Program-made: the position numbers and the translations under genes
DNA from: Candidatus Magasanikiibacteriota bacterium
GTDB taxonomy: Bacteria; Patescibacteriota; Patescibacteriia; Magasanikbacterales; UBA10003
Reading direction: 5' to 3'
DNA: 36,268 nt
Assembly (NCBI GenBank): GCA_016214465.1
Contig: JACROI010000045.1
Span: 1 to 36,268 of the forward strand
Part shown: piece after piece, positions 18,868 through 29,031 of the stretch
Numbering within the stretch: position 1 is the stretch's first letter
How the letters are laid out: each line of letters begins with the position of its first letter
Notes under the pieces: model-generated
The model's database searches: none
Told to the model about the DNA's origin: nothing
Seen by the model: only the letters and a program-made list of their open reading frames with translations

Positions 18868-21087
18868 TTAAATATCTACATTATTTTCTTCATCAATTTT
18901 CTCCTCTTGAATTATATTCTCATTTGTTCTTTTTATCAATAGTTCGCGGGGTTTGGCGCCGTCAGCAGGGCCGATAAATCCGATTTTTTCCAATAAATCC
19001 AACAGCCGCGCCGCTCTGGCGTAGCCGACTTTCAACCTTCTTTGCAAAAGAGAGGCTGAGCCCTTGCCCGCCTGAATTAATACTTCTTTGGCCTCGTCCA
19101 AAAGCGGGTCGTCGTCTTCAGAAGGAACATTCGCGCTATTAAATTCAAAAGTTTTTTGTTGTTTGGCGGTGATTTCATCATTATATTGCGGCAACTCGTC
19201 GCCTTTTAGAAATTCCACCACTTTTTTGGTCTCTTCTTCGCCAACAAACGCGCTTTGCAAGCGGCGTGGTTTTGATAATTCAGGCGGTTTCCATAGGCAA
19301 TCGCCACGACCCAAAAGTTTCTCTGCGCCGCTCATATCCAAAATAGTTCGCGAATCCATGAGAGACGTTACTGAAAAGGCTAAACGAGCAGGCATGTTTG
19401 CTTTAATAAGTCCGGTGATTATATCAACTGACGGTCTTTGTGTTGCTAAAACCAAGTGGATTCCCACAGCGCGCGCCATCTGTGCCAGCCGGATAATTCC
19501 AGCTTCCACTTCAGCCCCAGCTCCGGTCATTAAGTCGGCCATTTCATCAATAACAAAAACCAAATATGGCAATTTTTGATCCATTATTTTATTGTATGAA
19601 CTGATATCGCGCCGACCGGCTTTGGATAATAATTCAAGACGCCGCTCCATTTCGCCAATAGTCCAACGCAGCGCATTGACAACTTTTTGCACATCAGTGA
19701 TCACCGGTGTTAATAAATGTGGGATGCCGTTGTAATTTGGCAGTTCCACTCTTTTTGGATCAACCAAAATGAAACGTAGTGTTTCAGGTGTGTGTCGCAG
19801 AAGCAAACTTAATAATAATGAATTTATACTTACGGTTTTTCCGCTGTTAGTGGCGCCGGCAATTAATAGATGAGGCAAGTTGGTTAGGTCGGCAAACCAT
19901 GGTTTGCCGGAAACATCCTTACCTATCGGAATAATTAAATTGCCGCGCTGTTCGCGCGCCTCCGGAGTTTCTAAAAGTTCGCGCAAAGAAATCAAAGCCA
20001 CTTTTTGATTTGGCACTTCAATTCCTACAAGCGATTTGCCGGGGATTGGCGCCTCAATGCGAATTGGGTGGCTAGCCAAAGCCATAGCCAAATCATTTTG
20101 CAAAGCTGTCAAACGCGACAGTTTTACCCCATCAGCCGGTTTTAAAGTATATTGAGTTACAGTGGGCCCGACTTGCACCGCGCCCATTTCTACCACAATG
20201 CCGAAATTTTCCAATGTTTTTTGAATTGTAAAAAGATTAGCTTTGATATCGCCAGATGTGGGTTTGGATCGCATTGAAGATAGCAGATCAAGTGGCGGCA
20301 ATCCGCGAGTGTATTTGATGGCTGGAACAGTGTTTTCAAGAGCCGTCGTTGCATCATCGCCTATGTTGGGCGCGACCGCGGTCAAAGTCGTGTTTTCCTC
20401 TTCTTTTTTCAATGCACGAGTTTGAAAATCAAAAGCCGGTGCAGTTGATTCCTCGGCGCTGTAGTCAACCACCTTGGGAGTTTTTTTAATGAACAAAGAA
20501 ATCACGCCGATGATAATTTTTCCAAAAGTTCCAAGCTGCAGTAAAACAATTTTTTGCGCGTTGATGATGCGCGCGAGCGAAGTATTGAAAAGTAAAAGCA
20601 GTGATGCTAAAATCAGCGCTCCCAAAATTATCAATGCCGTCCAAAAGCCAAATAAGTATGACAAAGGATAGCCGGCGCCAAAGCCCATCAATCCACCAGC
20701 CTGGCCGGTCAGGGCAATTTTCCAAGCGCCAACAGTCGGTTCGTGAAAACGGATCAGATGAATTATTCCATTGACTCCAAAAAGCAAAAGAAAAAATCCC
20801 AGAAAATGCCGGACATCATGCGGATAATTCTGTTCCAATTCAATTAAAATACCAATAAGCACAAGTAGAATCGGCGCCAAAAATCGACTTTCGCCAAAAG
20901 CCACTCCCAACAGATAATCAATCATTGAGCCAGCTTGCCCGCCAATTCCTAAATAACTTAAAATCAAAATTCCGGCAATTAAAAAAAGCGCAATTACCAT
21001 GAGTCCGCGTTTAATTTCAGGATTAAGGCCGATTGATTCTTTGTGGCGCGGTTTGCGCTTTTCCACCTCTTTTTTTACATGTGGCAT
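18868..21087 (-). CDS. ftsK: DNA translocase FtsK
   Basis: N-terminal TM segments; PHLLIAGATNSGKTVSINSLLLSLLLRHTPE, VFVIDEMADLM, QRPSVDIITGLIKANMPARLAFSV; C-terminal gamma winged helix. Confidence 0.96.
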   Translation of the reverse strand: MPHVKKEVEKRKPRHKESIGLNPEIKRGLMVIALFLIAGILILSYLGIGGQAGSMIDYLLGVAFGESRFLAPILLVLIGILIELEQNYPHDVRHFLGFFLLLFGVNGIIHLIRFHEPTVGAWKIALTGQAGGLMGFGAGYPLSYLFGFWTALIILGALILASLLLLFNTSLARIINAQKIVLLQLGTFGKIIIGVISLFIKKTPKVVDYSAEESTAPAFDFQTRALKKEEENTTLTAVAPNIGDDATTALENTVPAIKYTRGLPPLDLLSSMRSKPTSGDIKANLFTIQKTLENFGIVVEMGAVQVGPTVTQYTLKPADGVKLSRLTALQNDLAMALASHPIRIEAPIPGKSLVGIEVPNQKVALISLRELLETPEAREQRGNLIIPIGKDVSGKPWFADLTNLPHLLIAGATNSGKTVSINSLLLSLLLRHTPETLRFILVDPKRVELPNYNGIPHLLTPVITDVQKVVNALRWTIGEMERRLELLSKAGRRDISSYNKIMDQKLPYLVFVIDEMADLMTGAGAEVEAGIIRLAQMARAVGIHLVLATQRPSVDIITGLIKANMPARLAFSVTSLMDSRTILDMSGAEKLLGRGDCLWKPPELSKPRRLQSAFVGEEETKKVVEFLKGDELPQYNDEITAKQQKTFEFNSANVPSEDDDPLLDEAKEVLIQAGKGSASLLQRRLKVGYARAARLLDLLEKIGFIGPADGAKPRELLIKRTNENIIQEEKIDEENNVDI

Positions 21088-21134
21088 AAGGCCTGTTTGA
21101 ATATCAGTCTATTATATCACATTTCGCCTCAAAA

Positions 21135-21309
21135 CCAAAAAGCGGCGAATTGGCTATCACTCTTTTGAACCGACTAGGGGCCAGAGTCCCTATCTAAATG
21201 TTTGTGTTTTTAGATAGCGCGTTATCGCTAACGATATTTAGTCGTTGGACAATCGCGTTTATGACTTTAGTATAACCGATTCATCGTATAGTTATTCGCC
21301 GCTTTTTAG
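21135..21309. other. Structured non-coding element (ncRNA or MITE-like)
   Basis: 14-bp perfect outer inverted repeat AAAAAGCGGCGAAT (21137-21150) / ATTCGCCGCTTTTT (21294-21307), extended by CTAT/ATAG. Internal hairpins CTATCTAAA/TTTAGATAG and CGTTA-TCGC-TAACG, and CGACTA/TAGTCG pairing. Confidence 0.6.
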
Positions 21310-21603
21310 GTCCTTTGCTCTAGTAAAAGGCCTAAATAATCATAACTTTTTAATAAAATTTTGTCAAAAAAATTTACTCTTGTTTCCAGCCGCAAAACCA
21401 AGACATTCTGTTTTTGAAAATTGAGATTTTTCAGGGTTTTGATTTTTGTAAGAATTATAAAACGGAAATGGCGCTTGTGTTTAAATTCAATAAATCATTT
21501 TTAGTTCGCATATTTGATTTATTAACGCTTACAGATTTTGTAAATAATTTCAGCAAAAATTTTAAAGAGATTTTTAGAAAAAAATTGAAGAGATGGGTCG
21601 TTC

Positions 21604-21632
21604 TTGACTTCCTCTACCCTTTAATATATACT
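21604..21632 (+). promoter_or_regulatory. Sigma70-like promoter upstream of rpsA
   Basis: TTGACT, 17 bp spacer, TATACT. Confidence 0.7.
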
Positions 21633-21692
21633 TAAATCATTAATTAACCCCTTAAACGGGGCCCCATAGCGGGGTAATTCTTTCATAAAAGA

Positions 21693-21716
21693 AAGAGTTA
21701 AAACTCTTCTTTTTTT
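21693..21716 (+). terminator. Intrinsic terminator/attenuator in the rpsA leader
   Basis: AAGAGT-taaa-ACTCTT-c-TTTTTTT, ending 6 nt before the rpsA ATG. Confidence 0.7.
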
Positions 21717-21722
21717 AATCTC

Positions 21723-22829
21723 ATGGCTACTTTAAAAGACGCTCTGGATAAGGAAATGGAGGAAAAGAAAAACAAGGATTTTAAACAATTGGTGGATGAC
21801 CCGCAATACACCAATATCCCCAAAGTCGGGGACATAGTGAAAGGCAAAGTGATAACTGCCGGCCGTTCTTTGATTCGTTTGGATTTGAATGGATTGGCCA
21901 TTGGCGTGGTGCGCGGAGCTGAATTGTATGAATCCGCGGCCTATTCCGGCCTCAAACATGGCGATGAAATAGAAGCGACTGTGGTGGATTTGGACAATGA
22001 AAACGGCGAATTGGAATTGTCTTTCCGAGCTGCCGGTCATCGCAAGGCCTGGGACAATGTTTTAGCTTTGCTTAAAGATGGCACTATCGTGGATGTAAAA
22101 GTTAAAGACGCCAATCAGGGCGGTTTGCTTTTGATGTATGGAACATTGGCCGGATTTATGCCAGTGTCCCAATTGTCTCCTGAACATTATCCTCGAGTGC
22201 CGGGCGGAGACCGGGCGCGCATTTTGGAAAAATTGCGCAGTTTTATCGGTCAACCATTGAAAGTAAAAGCAATTGATGTGGATGAAAAAACCAATAAATT
22301 GATTTTTTCGGAAAAAGCCGTGTGGGAAGAAGAAAAGAAAAGTATGCTGAGCGCTTACAAAGTCGGGGATTTGGTGGATGGAGTGATTTCCGCTCTTACG
22401 GATTTTGGCGCGTTTGTGAAATTCGGCGAGGTGGAGGGCTTGATACATATTTCAGAAATTGCTTGGCAGAGGTTGGATCACCCACGCGATGTTTTGAAAG
22501 TCGGGGACACTGTGAAAGCGCAGATTATTCAGATTGACGGTTCTAAAATTTTCTTGTCTCGCAAACGATTGTTGGATGATCCTTGGAAAAAAGTCGCGGA
22601 GAAGTATAAAGTCGGAGACACTGTGAAAGGCAAGGTCTTGAAAGTGAATCCGTTTGGCTTTTTTGTGGAATTGGACGAGGATATTCACGGCTTGGTGCAT
22701 GTGTCCAGCTTGGGAGCTGAAGCGCCAAAAGATTTGTCTGTGTTTGGCAAAGAAGGTGACGAAAAAGAATTTGAAATTATCACTTTAGAGCCGGGTGAGC
22801 ATAGGCTGGGATTGAAATTTAAGAAGTAA
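21723..22829 (+). CDS. rpsA: 30S ribosomal protein S1 (four S1 domains)
   Basis: Repeated S1 motifs: VGDIVKGKVITAG..., VGDLVDGVISALTDFGAFVKFGEVEGLIHISEIAW, VGDTVKGKVLKVNPFGFFVELDEDIHGLVHVSSL. Confidence 0.9.
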   Translation: MATLKDALDKEMEEKKNKDFKQLVDDPQYTNIPKVGDIVKGKVITAGRSLIRLDLNGLAIGVVRGAELYESAAYSGLKHGDEIEATVVDLDNENGELELSFRAAGHRKAWDNVLALLKDGTIVDVKVKDANQGGLLLMYGTLAGFMPVSQLSPEHYPRVPGGDRARILEKLRSFIGQPLKVKAIDVDEKTNKLIFSEKAVWEEEKKSMLSAYKVGDLVDGVISALTDFGAFVKFGEVEGLIHISEIAWQRLDHPRDVLKVGDTVKAQIIQIDGSKIFLSRKRLLDDPWKKVAEKYKVGDTVKGKVLKVNPFGFFVELDEDIHGLVHVSSLGAEAPKDLSVFGKEGDEKEFEIITLEPGEHRLGLKFKK

Positions 22830-22831
22830 AT

Positions 22832-24652
22832 ATGTCAAACTTACTCAAAAATTTTCTTTTGTTTGTTGGTATTTTTATTGTGTTGGCTTTGATTTTTAGC
22901 GGGTTTAATAAAACCGGCGTGAAACCGGAAGTGGTTGGCATTGGACAATTAGTGGCGCAAGTGCAAAATGAAGAAGTGAAAAAGATTGAGGTGCAGGGTG
23001 ATACTTTGTCGGTGTTGTTGAATAATAATAAAACAGAAGAGGTTAAAAAAGAAGCCAATGAATCACTCGGGGAGCTGTTGAAAAATTATGGCGCTGACGA
23101 AAGCAGGATAAAAAAAGTGGAAATAGTTGTGAAAGATAAAAGCGGCTGGTCGTATTGGTTGGGAAATTTGGCGCCTTTCATTCTGCCTTTTATTTTTTTT
23201 ATTGTTTTGATTTTTTTCATGACGCGGCAAGTTCAGAATGTTAATTCGCGGACCATGGGTTTTGGCGCGGCGGGCGCGAGGGAAAATCCTAAGGATGATA
23301 AAAACAAAACAACTTTCAAAGATGTGGCTGGCGCCAAAGAAGCCAAGGAAGAGTTGGAAGAAGTTGTGGAATTTTTAAGCAGTCCCAAAAAATTCGCGGA
23401 CATGGGGGCGAAAATTCCTAAGGGCGTTTTGCTTATGGGCGCGCCTGGCACAGGTAAAACCCTAATTGCCAAAGCAGTGGCCGGTGAGGCCAATGTGCCG
23501 TTTTTGCACATGTCAGGTTCAGAGTTTGTGGAAATGTTCGTTGGCGTAGGCGCTTCGCGAGTTCGGGATTTGTTCAAGCGTGCGAAAAAAGAAGCTCCGG
23601 CAATTGTTTTTATTGATGAAATTGATGCGGTCGGCCGTCGGCGCGGAGCCGGATTGGGCGGGTCGCACGATGAACGGGAGCAGACATTGAATCAAATTTT
23701 GGTGGAAATGGACGGATTTGAACCTAATGCAGGTGTGATTGTGATAGCGGCAACAAATAGACCTGATGTGTTGGACCCGGCGTTATTGCGCCCGGGCCGT
23801 TTTGACCGTCGTGTAGTAATTGATTTGCCTGATATTAAAGATAGAGAAGAAATTTTGGCAGTGCACGCGAAAAATAAACCATTGGCCACAGATGTGTCCG
23901 TGCGCAAGATTGCCGAGCGTACGCCTGGGTTTTCCGGCGCGGATTTGGCGAATTTGTTAAACGAGGCGGCTATTTTGGCAGTGCGGCGCGGTAAAAAGCA
24001 GGTTGAGGAAATGGAAATTTTAGAAAGCATTGAAAAGGTTTTGCTCGGGCCGGAGAAAAAATCTCGCGTGATGAGCGAAGAAGAAAGAAAAATGACCGCT
24101 TATCACGAAGCCGGACACGCCATTGTGGCTAATTTTTTGCCCAATTGCGACCCGGTGCGCAAAGTGTCAATTATTGGACGCGGCTTGGCCGGCGGCTACA
24201 CTTTGAGCATGCCTGACAAAGATGTGCGCTATCAGACACTGGCGAAATTTAAAGATGATTTGGCTATGATGTTGGGCGGGTATGTGGTGGAAAAAATGAT
24301 TTATGGCAATGAGCAGATTTCCACCGGGCCGTCGTCTGATTTGAAAAAAGCAACACAGTCAGTAACTTCAATGGTAATGCGTTTTGGAATGAGCGATAAA
24401 CTTGGCCCGCGTGTTTATGGCAATAATGAGGAATTGATTTTTTTGGCGCAGGAAATTCATGAAAAGAAAAATTACAGCGAAAAAACCGCCGAAATGATTG
24501 ACTTGGAAATCAGCCGTCTGTTAAAAGAGGCCGATGACAAGGCGTTGCGGATTCTCACAGAGCGCCGTCCGCAAATGGAGGCGTTGGTTAAAGTGTTGCT
24601 GGAAAAAGAAACCGTGGAGCAAGAGGAGTTTAGGAAAGCGGTGGCGGTTTAA
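22832..24652 (+). CDS. ftsH: ATP-dependent zinc metalloprotease FtsH
   Basis: [62 protein letters not shown]. Confidence 0.98.
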   Translation: MSNLLKNFLLFVGIFIVLALIFSGFNKTGVKPEVVGIGQLVAQVQNEEVKKIEVQGDTLSVLLNNNKTEEVKKEANESLGELLKNYGADESRIKKVEIVVKDKSGWSYWLGNLAPFILPFIFFIVLIFFMTRQVQNVNSRTMGFGAAGARENPKDDKNKTTFKDVAGAKEAKEELEEVVEFLSSPKKFADMGAKIPKGVLLMGAPGTGKTLIAKAVAGEANVPFLHMSGSEFVEMFVGVGASRVRDLFKRAKKEAPAIVFIDEIDAVGRRRGAGLGGSHDEREQTLNQILVEMDGFEPNAGVIVIAATNRPDVLDPALLRPGRFDRRVVIDLPDIKDREEILAVHAKNKPLATDVSVRKIAERTPGFSGADLANLLNEAAILAVRRGKKQVEEMEILESIEKVLLGPEKKSRVMSEEERKMTAYHEAGHAIVANFLPNCDPVRKVSIIGRGLAGGYTLSMPDKDVRYQTLAKFKDDLAMMLGGYVVEKMIYGNEQISTGPSSDLKKATQSVTSMVMRFGMSDKLGPRVYGNNEELIFLAQEIHEKKNYSEKTAEMIDLEISRLLKEADDKALRILTERRPQMEALVKVLLEKETVEQEEFRKAVAV

Positions 24653-24660
24653 AATTAATT

Positions 24661-24689
24661 TTGACTGTTTAGACAAAATTCGCTATAAT
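24661..24689 (+). promoter_or_regulatory. Consensus-like promoter for the GHMP-kinase-like gene
   Basis: TTGACT, 17 bp spacer, TATAAT; the -10 lies in the loop region of the ftsH terminator. Confidence 0.7.
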
Positions 24690-24707
24690 TATAGCGAGTT
24701 TTGTTTT
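24673..24707 (+). terminator. Intrinsic terminator after ftsH
   Basis: ACAAAA-t-TCGCTAT-aatt-ATAGCGA-g-TTTTGTTTT. Confidence 0.85.
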
Positions 24708-24719
24708 ATAAAATCTTTA

Positions 24720-26554
24720 TGATAGAACGGATACCAATGAATTCAAAATCATTGCAAGTAGCTTTCCCAGAAGTATATCAGGAATTTTTTGCTAAATGCG
24801 ATTTAGTAGTTTCAGCCAATCGTCAAATTACTTGGACTGGCGATTACGGGGTGATCTATGGCGGCATTATGCTGCGCGAATCATTGCCAATTCGCACTTA
24901 TGTTGGGATAACACTTCGCGCTAGATCAAACAAAATTAAAATCGGCGGTTGTTTGGAATTTGATCCATCTAAACAGGTTTTTTTGTCGGCCGATCCGGAA
25001 ACTTATTATAAAAATAAATTCGAACATCATTTAAGTGAATTTTTGGAAAAGACAGCCGGTATTAAGTCCAATGGTTTTGAAATTCATATTTTAAATGAGA
25101 TACCATTTGAGCGTGGAATAGGACAAAGAGGCGCGTTTCTCTCTTCTCTGATTGCGGGTATATTATTGCTTAATGGCAAAATTAATCAAGCGGAAATCAA
25201 TAAATGGCGCGATTTAGATTCTCGTTCTCTTAAAGAGTCAATAAATAAGTTTGATTTTGTGTTTCGTCTAGCTTGGAAATTGGATAATTTTATTAATACA
25301 GCCGCATCTGGTAATACTATGTTTGGAGCATTATTTCCATCTTCCGAACCATTTGTATTTTTATCTAAATTGCCAAAAGAAATTTATCCAGAAGTTGGAC
25401 GAGGATTGTCACTTGACTCCTTGTCTTTGCTTGATCAGGGTGAATATTGGGGAGCGCGTTTATCAGAATTGACACAACAAAAAGAAGGGTGGCCTTGGTC
25501 TTTTGATTATGGATTAATCAACATCGGAGAGGCTAGTCATTCCCGGGTTTCAAATCTTTGGGCTGTTGAACAGATTAGGTCAATGAAAGATAATGGCATA
25601 AATTTTGAGAAACAATTTAATCAGCATTTTAATTTTTCTTCCAGTGCCGTTAAACCAACAGTTTATACTTTAGCCGCGGATTCGGATAATTTATGGTTTA
25701 ATTATGTTAATATCTTATTAATAAATGGATTGCAAACATTTCTTTGTTTCCGAGATATTTTTAAATTAAATTTATTGCCATCATTGGCAGATAGATTGAT
25801 TGAATTGTGGCAGCAGGAACAGCATTTATTTTATAATTTTAATTTATCTTCTTTAATGACAGATGAGATATGTTCTAGAATTCGTTCTTTATTTCAAGAA
25901 AAAGATAAAGCCAATTCTTTTGTCACAGTCAGGATGGCAGGTAGTCGGAGACAAAGTCAGGCCATATTTTTAATCAATTCTGACCAAATGAAAAATAAAG
26001 TCAACGAGGTAATTGTTGCTTTGAAAGCGGAGTTTAATGAGTCATCGGCTTTGGATTATGCCTCTTGGCTTGACGGTTATGAAGAAGAAGGCGGAATCAA
26101 AATAGAACAATATTTGGCTGATAATATTCATTCTCCACTGGTTTCAGCTGATATTTTAAAACTGGATTTGTACACCAAGGATGACATTGTAAATAAAATG
26201 GTCAAATTGGATAATTTGGATAAAAAAGAAATTGATTTGTTATTAGATACTGTTCACAATAAAATTTATATTAAAGGCAAGTCAGTGCACGCGGACCAAA
26301 TTCCAACCCAAATTGCCACGATTGAGATTGTAAAAAAACTTTTGGAACATTTGGGCAAAAATGTATCCAATAAAGAACTGCCTGCCAAGTCGTATTCCAG
26401 TTATCGCAATGAATTTCAAGGAAAAATTTCCAGTCCTTTGATGAAATTAATGGGCGACAAGATAAAAATTGATGTTGAGGGTGAGTTGATGAATTTTACC
26501 GTGCGATTGGAAATCAGTCGTGGTGCAAAAATTGGAGTATTAAAAATGATTTAA
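24720..26554 (+). CDS. Divergent GHMP-kinase-like protein with C-terminal extension
   Basis: The listed TTG start at 24701 falls in the terminator; ATG 24720 or 24738 is more likely. ITWTGDYGVIYGGIMLRESLPIRTYVGI resembles GHMP motif 1; NEIPFERGIGQRGAFLSSLIAGI resembles GHMP motif 2. Confidence 0.6.
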
Positions 26555-26574
26555 TTTGATAAATTAAATTTTAG

Positions 26575-26607
26575 CTAAAATAAGCCCAATTTTTGGGGTT
26601 TATTTTT
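26575..26607 (+). terminator. Intrinsic terminator after the GHMP-like gene
   Basis: AAATAAGCCCAA-tttt-TTGGGGTTTATTTTT. Confidence 0.7.
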
Positions 26608-26729
26608 GTTTTTCTCTATTTTTTCAGTATTTTTCTTTTGGTTTTTTGAAATAATAGCAGTGTTCTGAATCTAGGCAGGGTGTCTAGGTTTGGAATATAG
26701 TACCTTACAATAAATTAAGGAGGTGAATA

Positions 26730-27065
26730 ATGATGCCGCAATTCAAGCCGTTTGCTTGGTTGGATTTCCCAGGTCCTTTTAGATCGGTGAGTATATCCCC
26801 CTTGGAACCGGCGCCATTTATGAAGCTACCTGACCTCACGCCACCAGATCCATATCCGGATGTGGATCGCGTGTCTCGTAGCATGCTGGAGATTCATCGG
26901 TCGCTTCCCGATCCGCCACCTCCACTTCTCCGCCATCGTGAACCCGATGCGTTCGAGACCATCTCCGCGATGTTGGAAAAAAACAAGATTCAATACAGAG
27001 AAGAACGCGCTTACGCTGACGGCATCATGGATGGCTTGACGAGGTTCGGACGCTACCGGCCGTAG
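26730..27065 (+). CDS. Small proline-rich hypothetical protein (cassette gene 1)
   Basis: 111 aa; perfect SD AAGGAGGTGA upstream; multiple PP motifs (LPDLTPPDPYPD, SLPDPPPPLL). Confidence 0.65.
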   Translation: MMPQFKPFAWLDFPGPFRSVSISPLEPAPFMKLPDLTPPDPYPDVDRVSRSMLEIHRSLPDPPPPLLRHREPDAFETISAMLEKNKIQYREERAYADGIMDGLTRFGRYRP

Positions 27066-27084
27066 TACATCGGGCCATAACTAA

Positions 27085-27169
27085 TGAGGAGATGTAACAT
27101 CTCCTCACCTTTCTCCTGAATCCAATAAAATTGGAAACAGAAGAAAGGTTGAATCAAGGCGGATTCAAC
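27085..27169 (+). other. Three contiguous hairpins in an intergenic region
   Basis: TGAGGAGATG-taa-CATCTCCTCA; ACCTTTCT-c-CTG-aa-TCCAAT-aaa-ATTGGA-aa-CAG-a-AGAAAGGT; GTTGAATC-aaggcg-GATTCAAC. Confidence 0.8.
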
Positions 27170-27200
27170 TTAGCACATTGAAAATCAAAGAGGTGGAATC

Positions 27201-28142
27201 ATGATTATTCTTATTATCATTGGAGTTGTCGTTGGCGGTATGGCGCTCTCGTGGATCATCACCAGAGCTCCATATATCAGACCGGAAGATATTGATCACG
27301 CAACCAAGGAGACAGAGGGGCTATGGCAGGAGATTGTGCCAGTTATCAAGGATTTCACTGGCAAGGATCCGACCGAATCGTTGGCATTTCTCAAGAAATT
27401 GGTGGACATGCCGCAGTTCACTGCTATTGAATATCGGAGGCAGGCCGGCGAACTAATCAGACACTTAGAGGCGGCTGCTCAAGAAATCGCTGGAAAACTC
27501 TCGCAAGGCAAAAATGATTTTGCCGAGCGAGCTTGGCGCAATCTGTGCGATGAAATCAATCATTTGCGCCTCTCTTTGTCCTACGGAGTAGGTCCAACTG
27601 TTGAGGCCGGGCAGATTGAGAAAATTGTCAATCTTCTGCAGCAAGTCAATCAGAACAAAGAAAGGATCTTTGCTCTCACGAGCTTGTTTGCAGAGGCGCG
27701 CGAACTTCTCAAAACGGCATTGACTGCCTGCCAAGACGAAGATTGTGTGCGTGCCCTGCAGGCGCTCCGCAATAGATTGAGTGAACTCGTTTTGGCTGAT
27801 CTTTCTTTTACACGGCCAGATGAGATTCGCACCATTGAGCAGGAGTTGAAACAGGCGAAGCAGTACCTGATTGTCCTTCTTAATCAGGATATGGACGCAA
27901 ATGTTCCTCCAAGCTCAACTACTGGCGCTGATCCATTGTCAATCCTTGATGTGGACAAGACCGCCACCAAAGAGGAGATCAGGGACGCCTACCACAAAAA
28001 GATAGCAGCTTATCATCCGGATAAGATTGAGGCGCGCGTCAAACAGCTTTCGGACGAACCAGAAGTGCAGGAAAAGCTTCGTGCTTGGTTCACAGAGCAG
28101 GCACGTCAGATCAACGATGCCTATGAGAAACTCAAGAGCTAA
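27201..28142 (+). CDS. Membrane-anchored protein with C-terminal J-domain (cassette gene 2)
   Basis: N-terminal TM IILIIIGVVVGGMALSWII; helical middle; C-terminal DPLSILDVDKTATKEEIRDAYHKKIAAYHPDKI...QINDAYEKLKS with HPD. SD AGAGGTGG. Confidence 0.85.
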   Translation: MIILIIIGVVVGGMALSWIITRAPYIRPEDIDHATKETEGLWQEIVPVIKDFTGKDPTESLAFLKKLVDMPQFTAIEYRRQAGELIRHLEAAAQEIAGKLSQGKNDFAERAWRNLCDEINHLRLSLSYGVGPTVEAGQIEKIVNLLQQVNQNKERIFALTSLFAEARELLKTALTACQDEDCVRALQALRNRLSELVLADLSFTRPDEIRTIEQELKQAKQYLIVLLNQDMDANVPPSSTTGADPLSILDVDKTATKEEIRDAYHKKIAAYHPDKIEARVKQLSDEPEVQEKLRAWFTEQARQINDAYEKLKS

Positions 28143-28153
28143 GGAGGTAGCCC

Positions 28154-29017
28154 GTGGATACAACAAAAAAACCAGATTGGCTGATAAAGGCCATTCAACC
28201 TGTGTCTGGATTGCCGCGTCAGGAAGCGGTTTCAACGCCGTTGAGTATTACCCAGCGCATTCAAGCACTCTCCAGCAAGGGAGTGGCGTCGGGTAAACAC
28301 GCGGCTCTGCAAGTGGTATTTTTCTGCGACACCACCGGAAGCATGTACTCTTACTTTGACCGCGTGAGGTGTTCTATTAATCAAATTGTAGAACGAATCA
28401 CGCAAGAAGGCATCAGTGCGGAATTTGCGGTCTACGGCTATAAGAATCACGGCAAAGAAGAATGGATCATGAATGGGCTTCCATTCCAGCACCAAGCTTT
28501 CACTACCGATGCCGCAACTATCCTTAACATGAGGATGTGGAAGGGTGGCGGAGGAGATGGTCTTTGCGCTGTTGAGGATGCCTTTCATCACCTGAATCAA
28601 ACCATAAGCAGTCATCCCATTTTTTTCGGCGCCAAGCGCGTGGCCATTGTCATAGGTGATATGCCGCCGCATGGAGTGATAGACAGTGTGACGAACTGTC
28701 CATACCAATATGACTATCGCCAAGAAGTGAGAGAATTACATCGGCACGGTTTCACTTTCTATAGCGTCTTCTGTTGTTCAGAAGATGTGGCTAATCTCGG
28801 TTATGAAGAGATACCAAACTATTTCCGTTGGCTGGCTAAAGAAACCAACGGTCGGTATCTGGATATCTCTGACATTAATTCGCTCATTGACCTATTACTT
28901 GGTATCTGTATGAAAGAAATCAGGCGGCTAGATTCTTTCATCGCAGATTTGGAGAAACGCCGAACCCTTTCTCCAAACACCAAACGCCTGCTTCTCGCCT
29001 TGAAAGCAGGAAGTTGA
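28154..29017 (+). CDS. von Willebrand factor A domain protein (cassette gene 3)
   Basis: GTG start with AAGGAGG. MIDAS-like VVFFCDTTGSMYSY, GGGGDGLCAVEDAFHHL, VAIVIGDMPPHGV. Confidence 0.8.
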   Translation: MDTTKKPDWLIKAIQPVSGLPRQEAVSTPLSITQRIQALSSKGVASGKHAALQVVFFCDTTGSMYSYFDRVRCSINQIVERITQEGISAEFAVYGYKNHGKEEWIMNGLPFQHQAFTTDAATILNMRMWKGGGGDGLCAVEDAFHHLNQTISSHPIFFGAKRVAIVIGDMPPHGVIDSVTNCPYQYDYRQEVRELHRHGFTFYSVFCCSEDVANLGYEEIPNYFRWLAKETNGRYLDISDINSLIDLLLGICMKEIRRLDSFIADLEKRRTLSPNTKRLLLALKAGS

Positions 29018-29031
29018 CAACTCTAACCTGC

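Noticed and set aside
21414-21635. 73-aa ORF in the ftsK-rpsA intergenic region
   Set aside because: AT-rich low-complexity translation, no start signal, and it overlaps the likely rpsA promoter.
26698-26729. Promoter for the accessory cassette
   Set aside because: TACAAT is present upstream of the SD but I could not identify a convincing -35 at proper spacing, so no promoter is claimed.
27939-28723. Minus-strand ORFs antisense to the J-domain and vWA genes
   Set aside because: They lie opposite genes with recognisable domains and good SD sites; no independent support.
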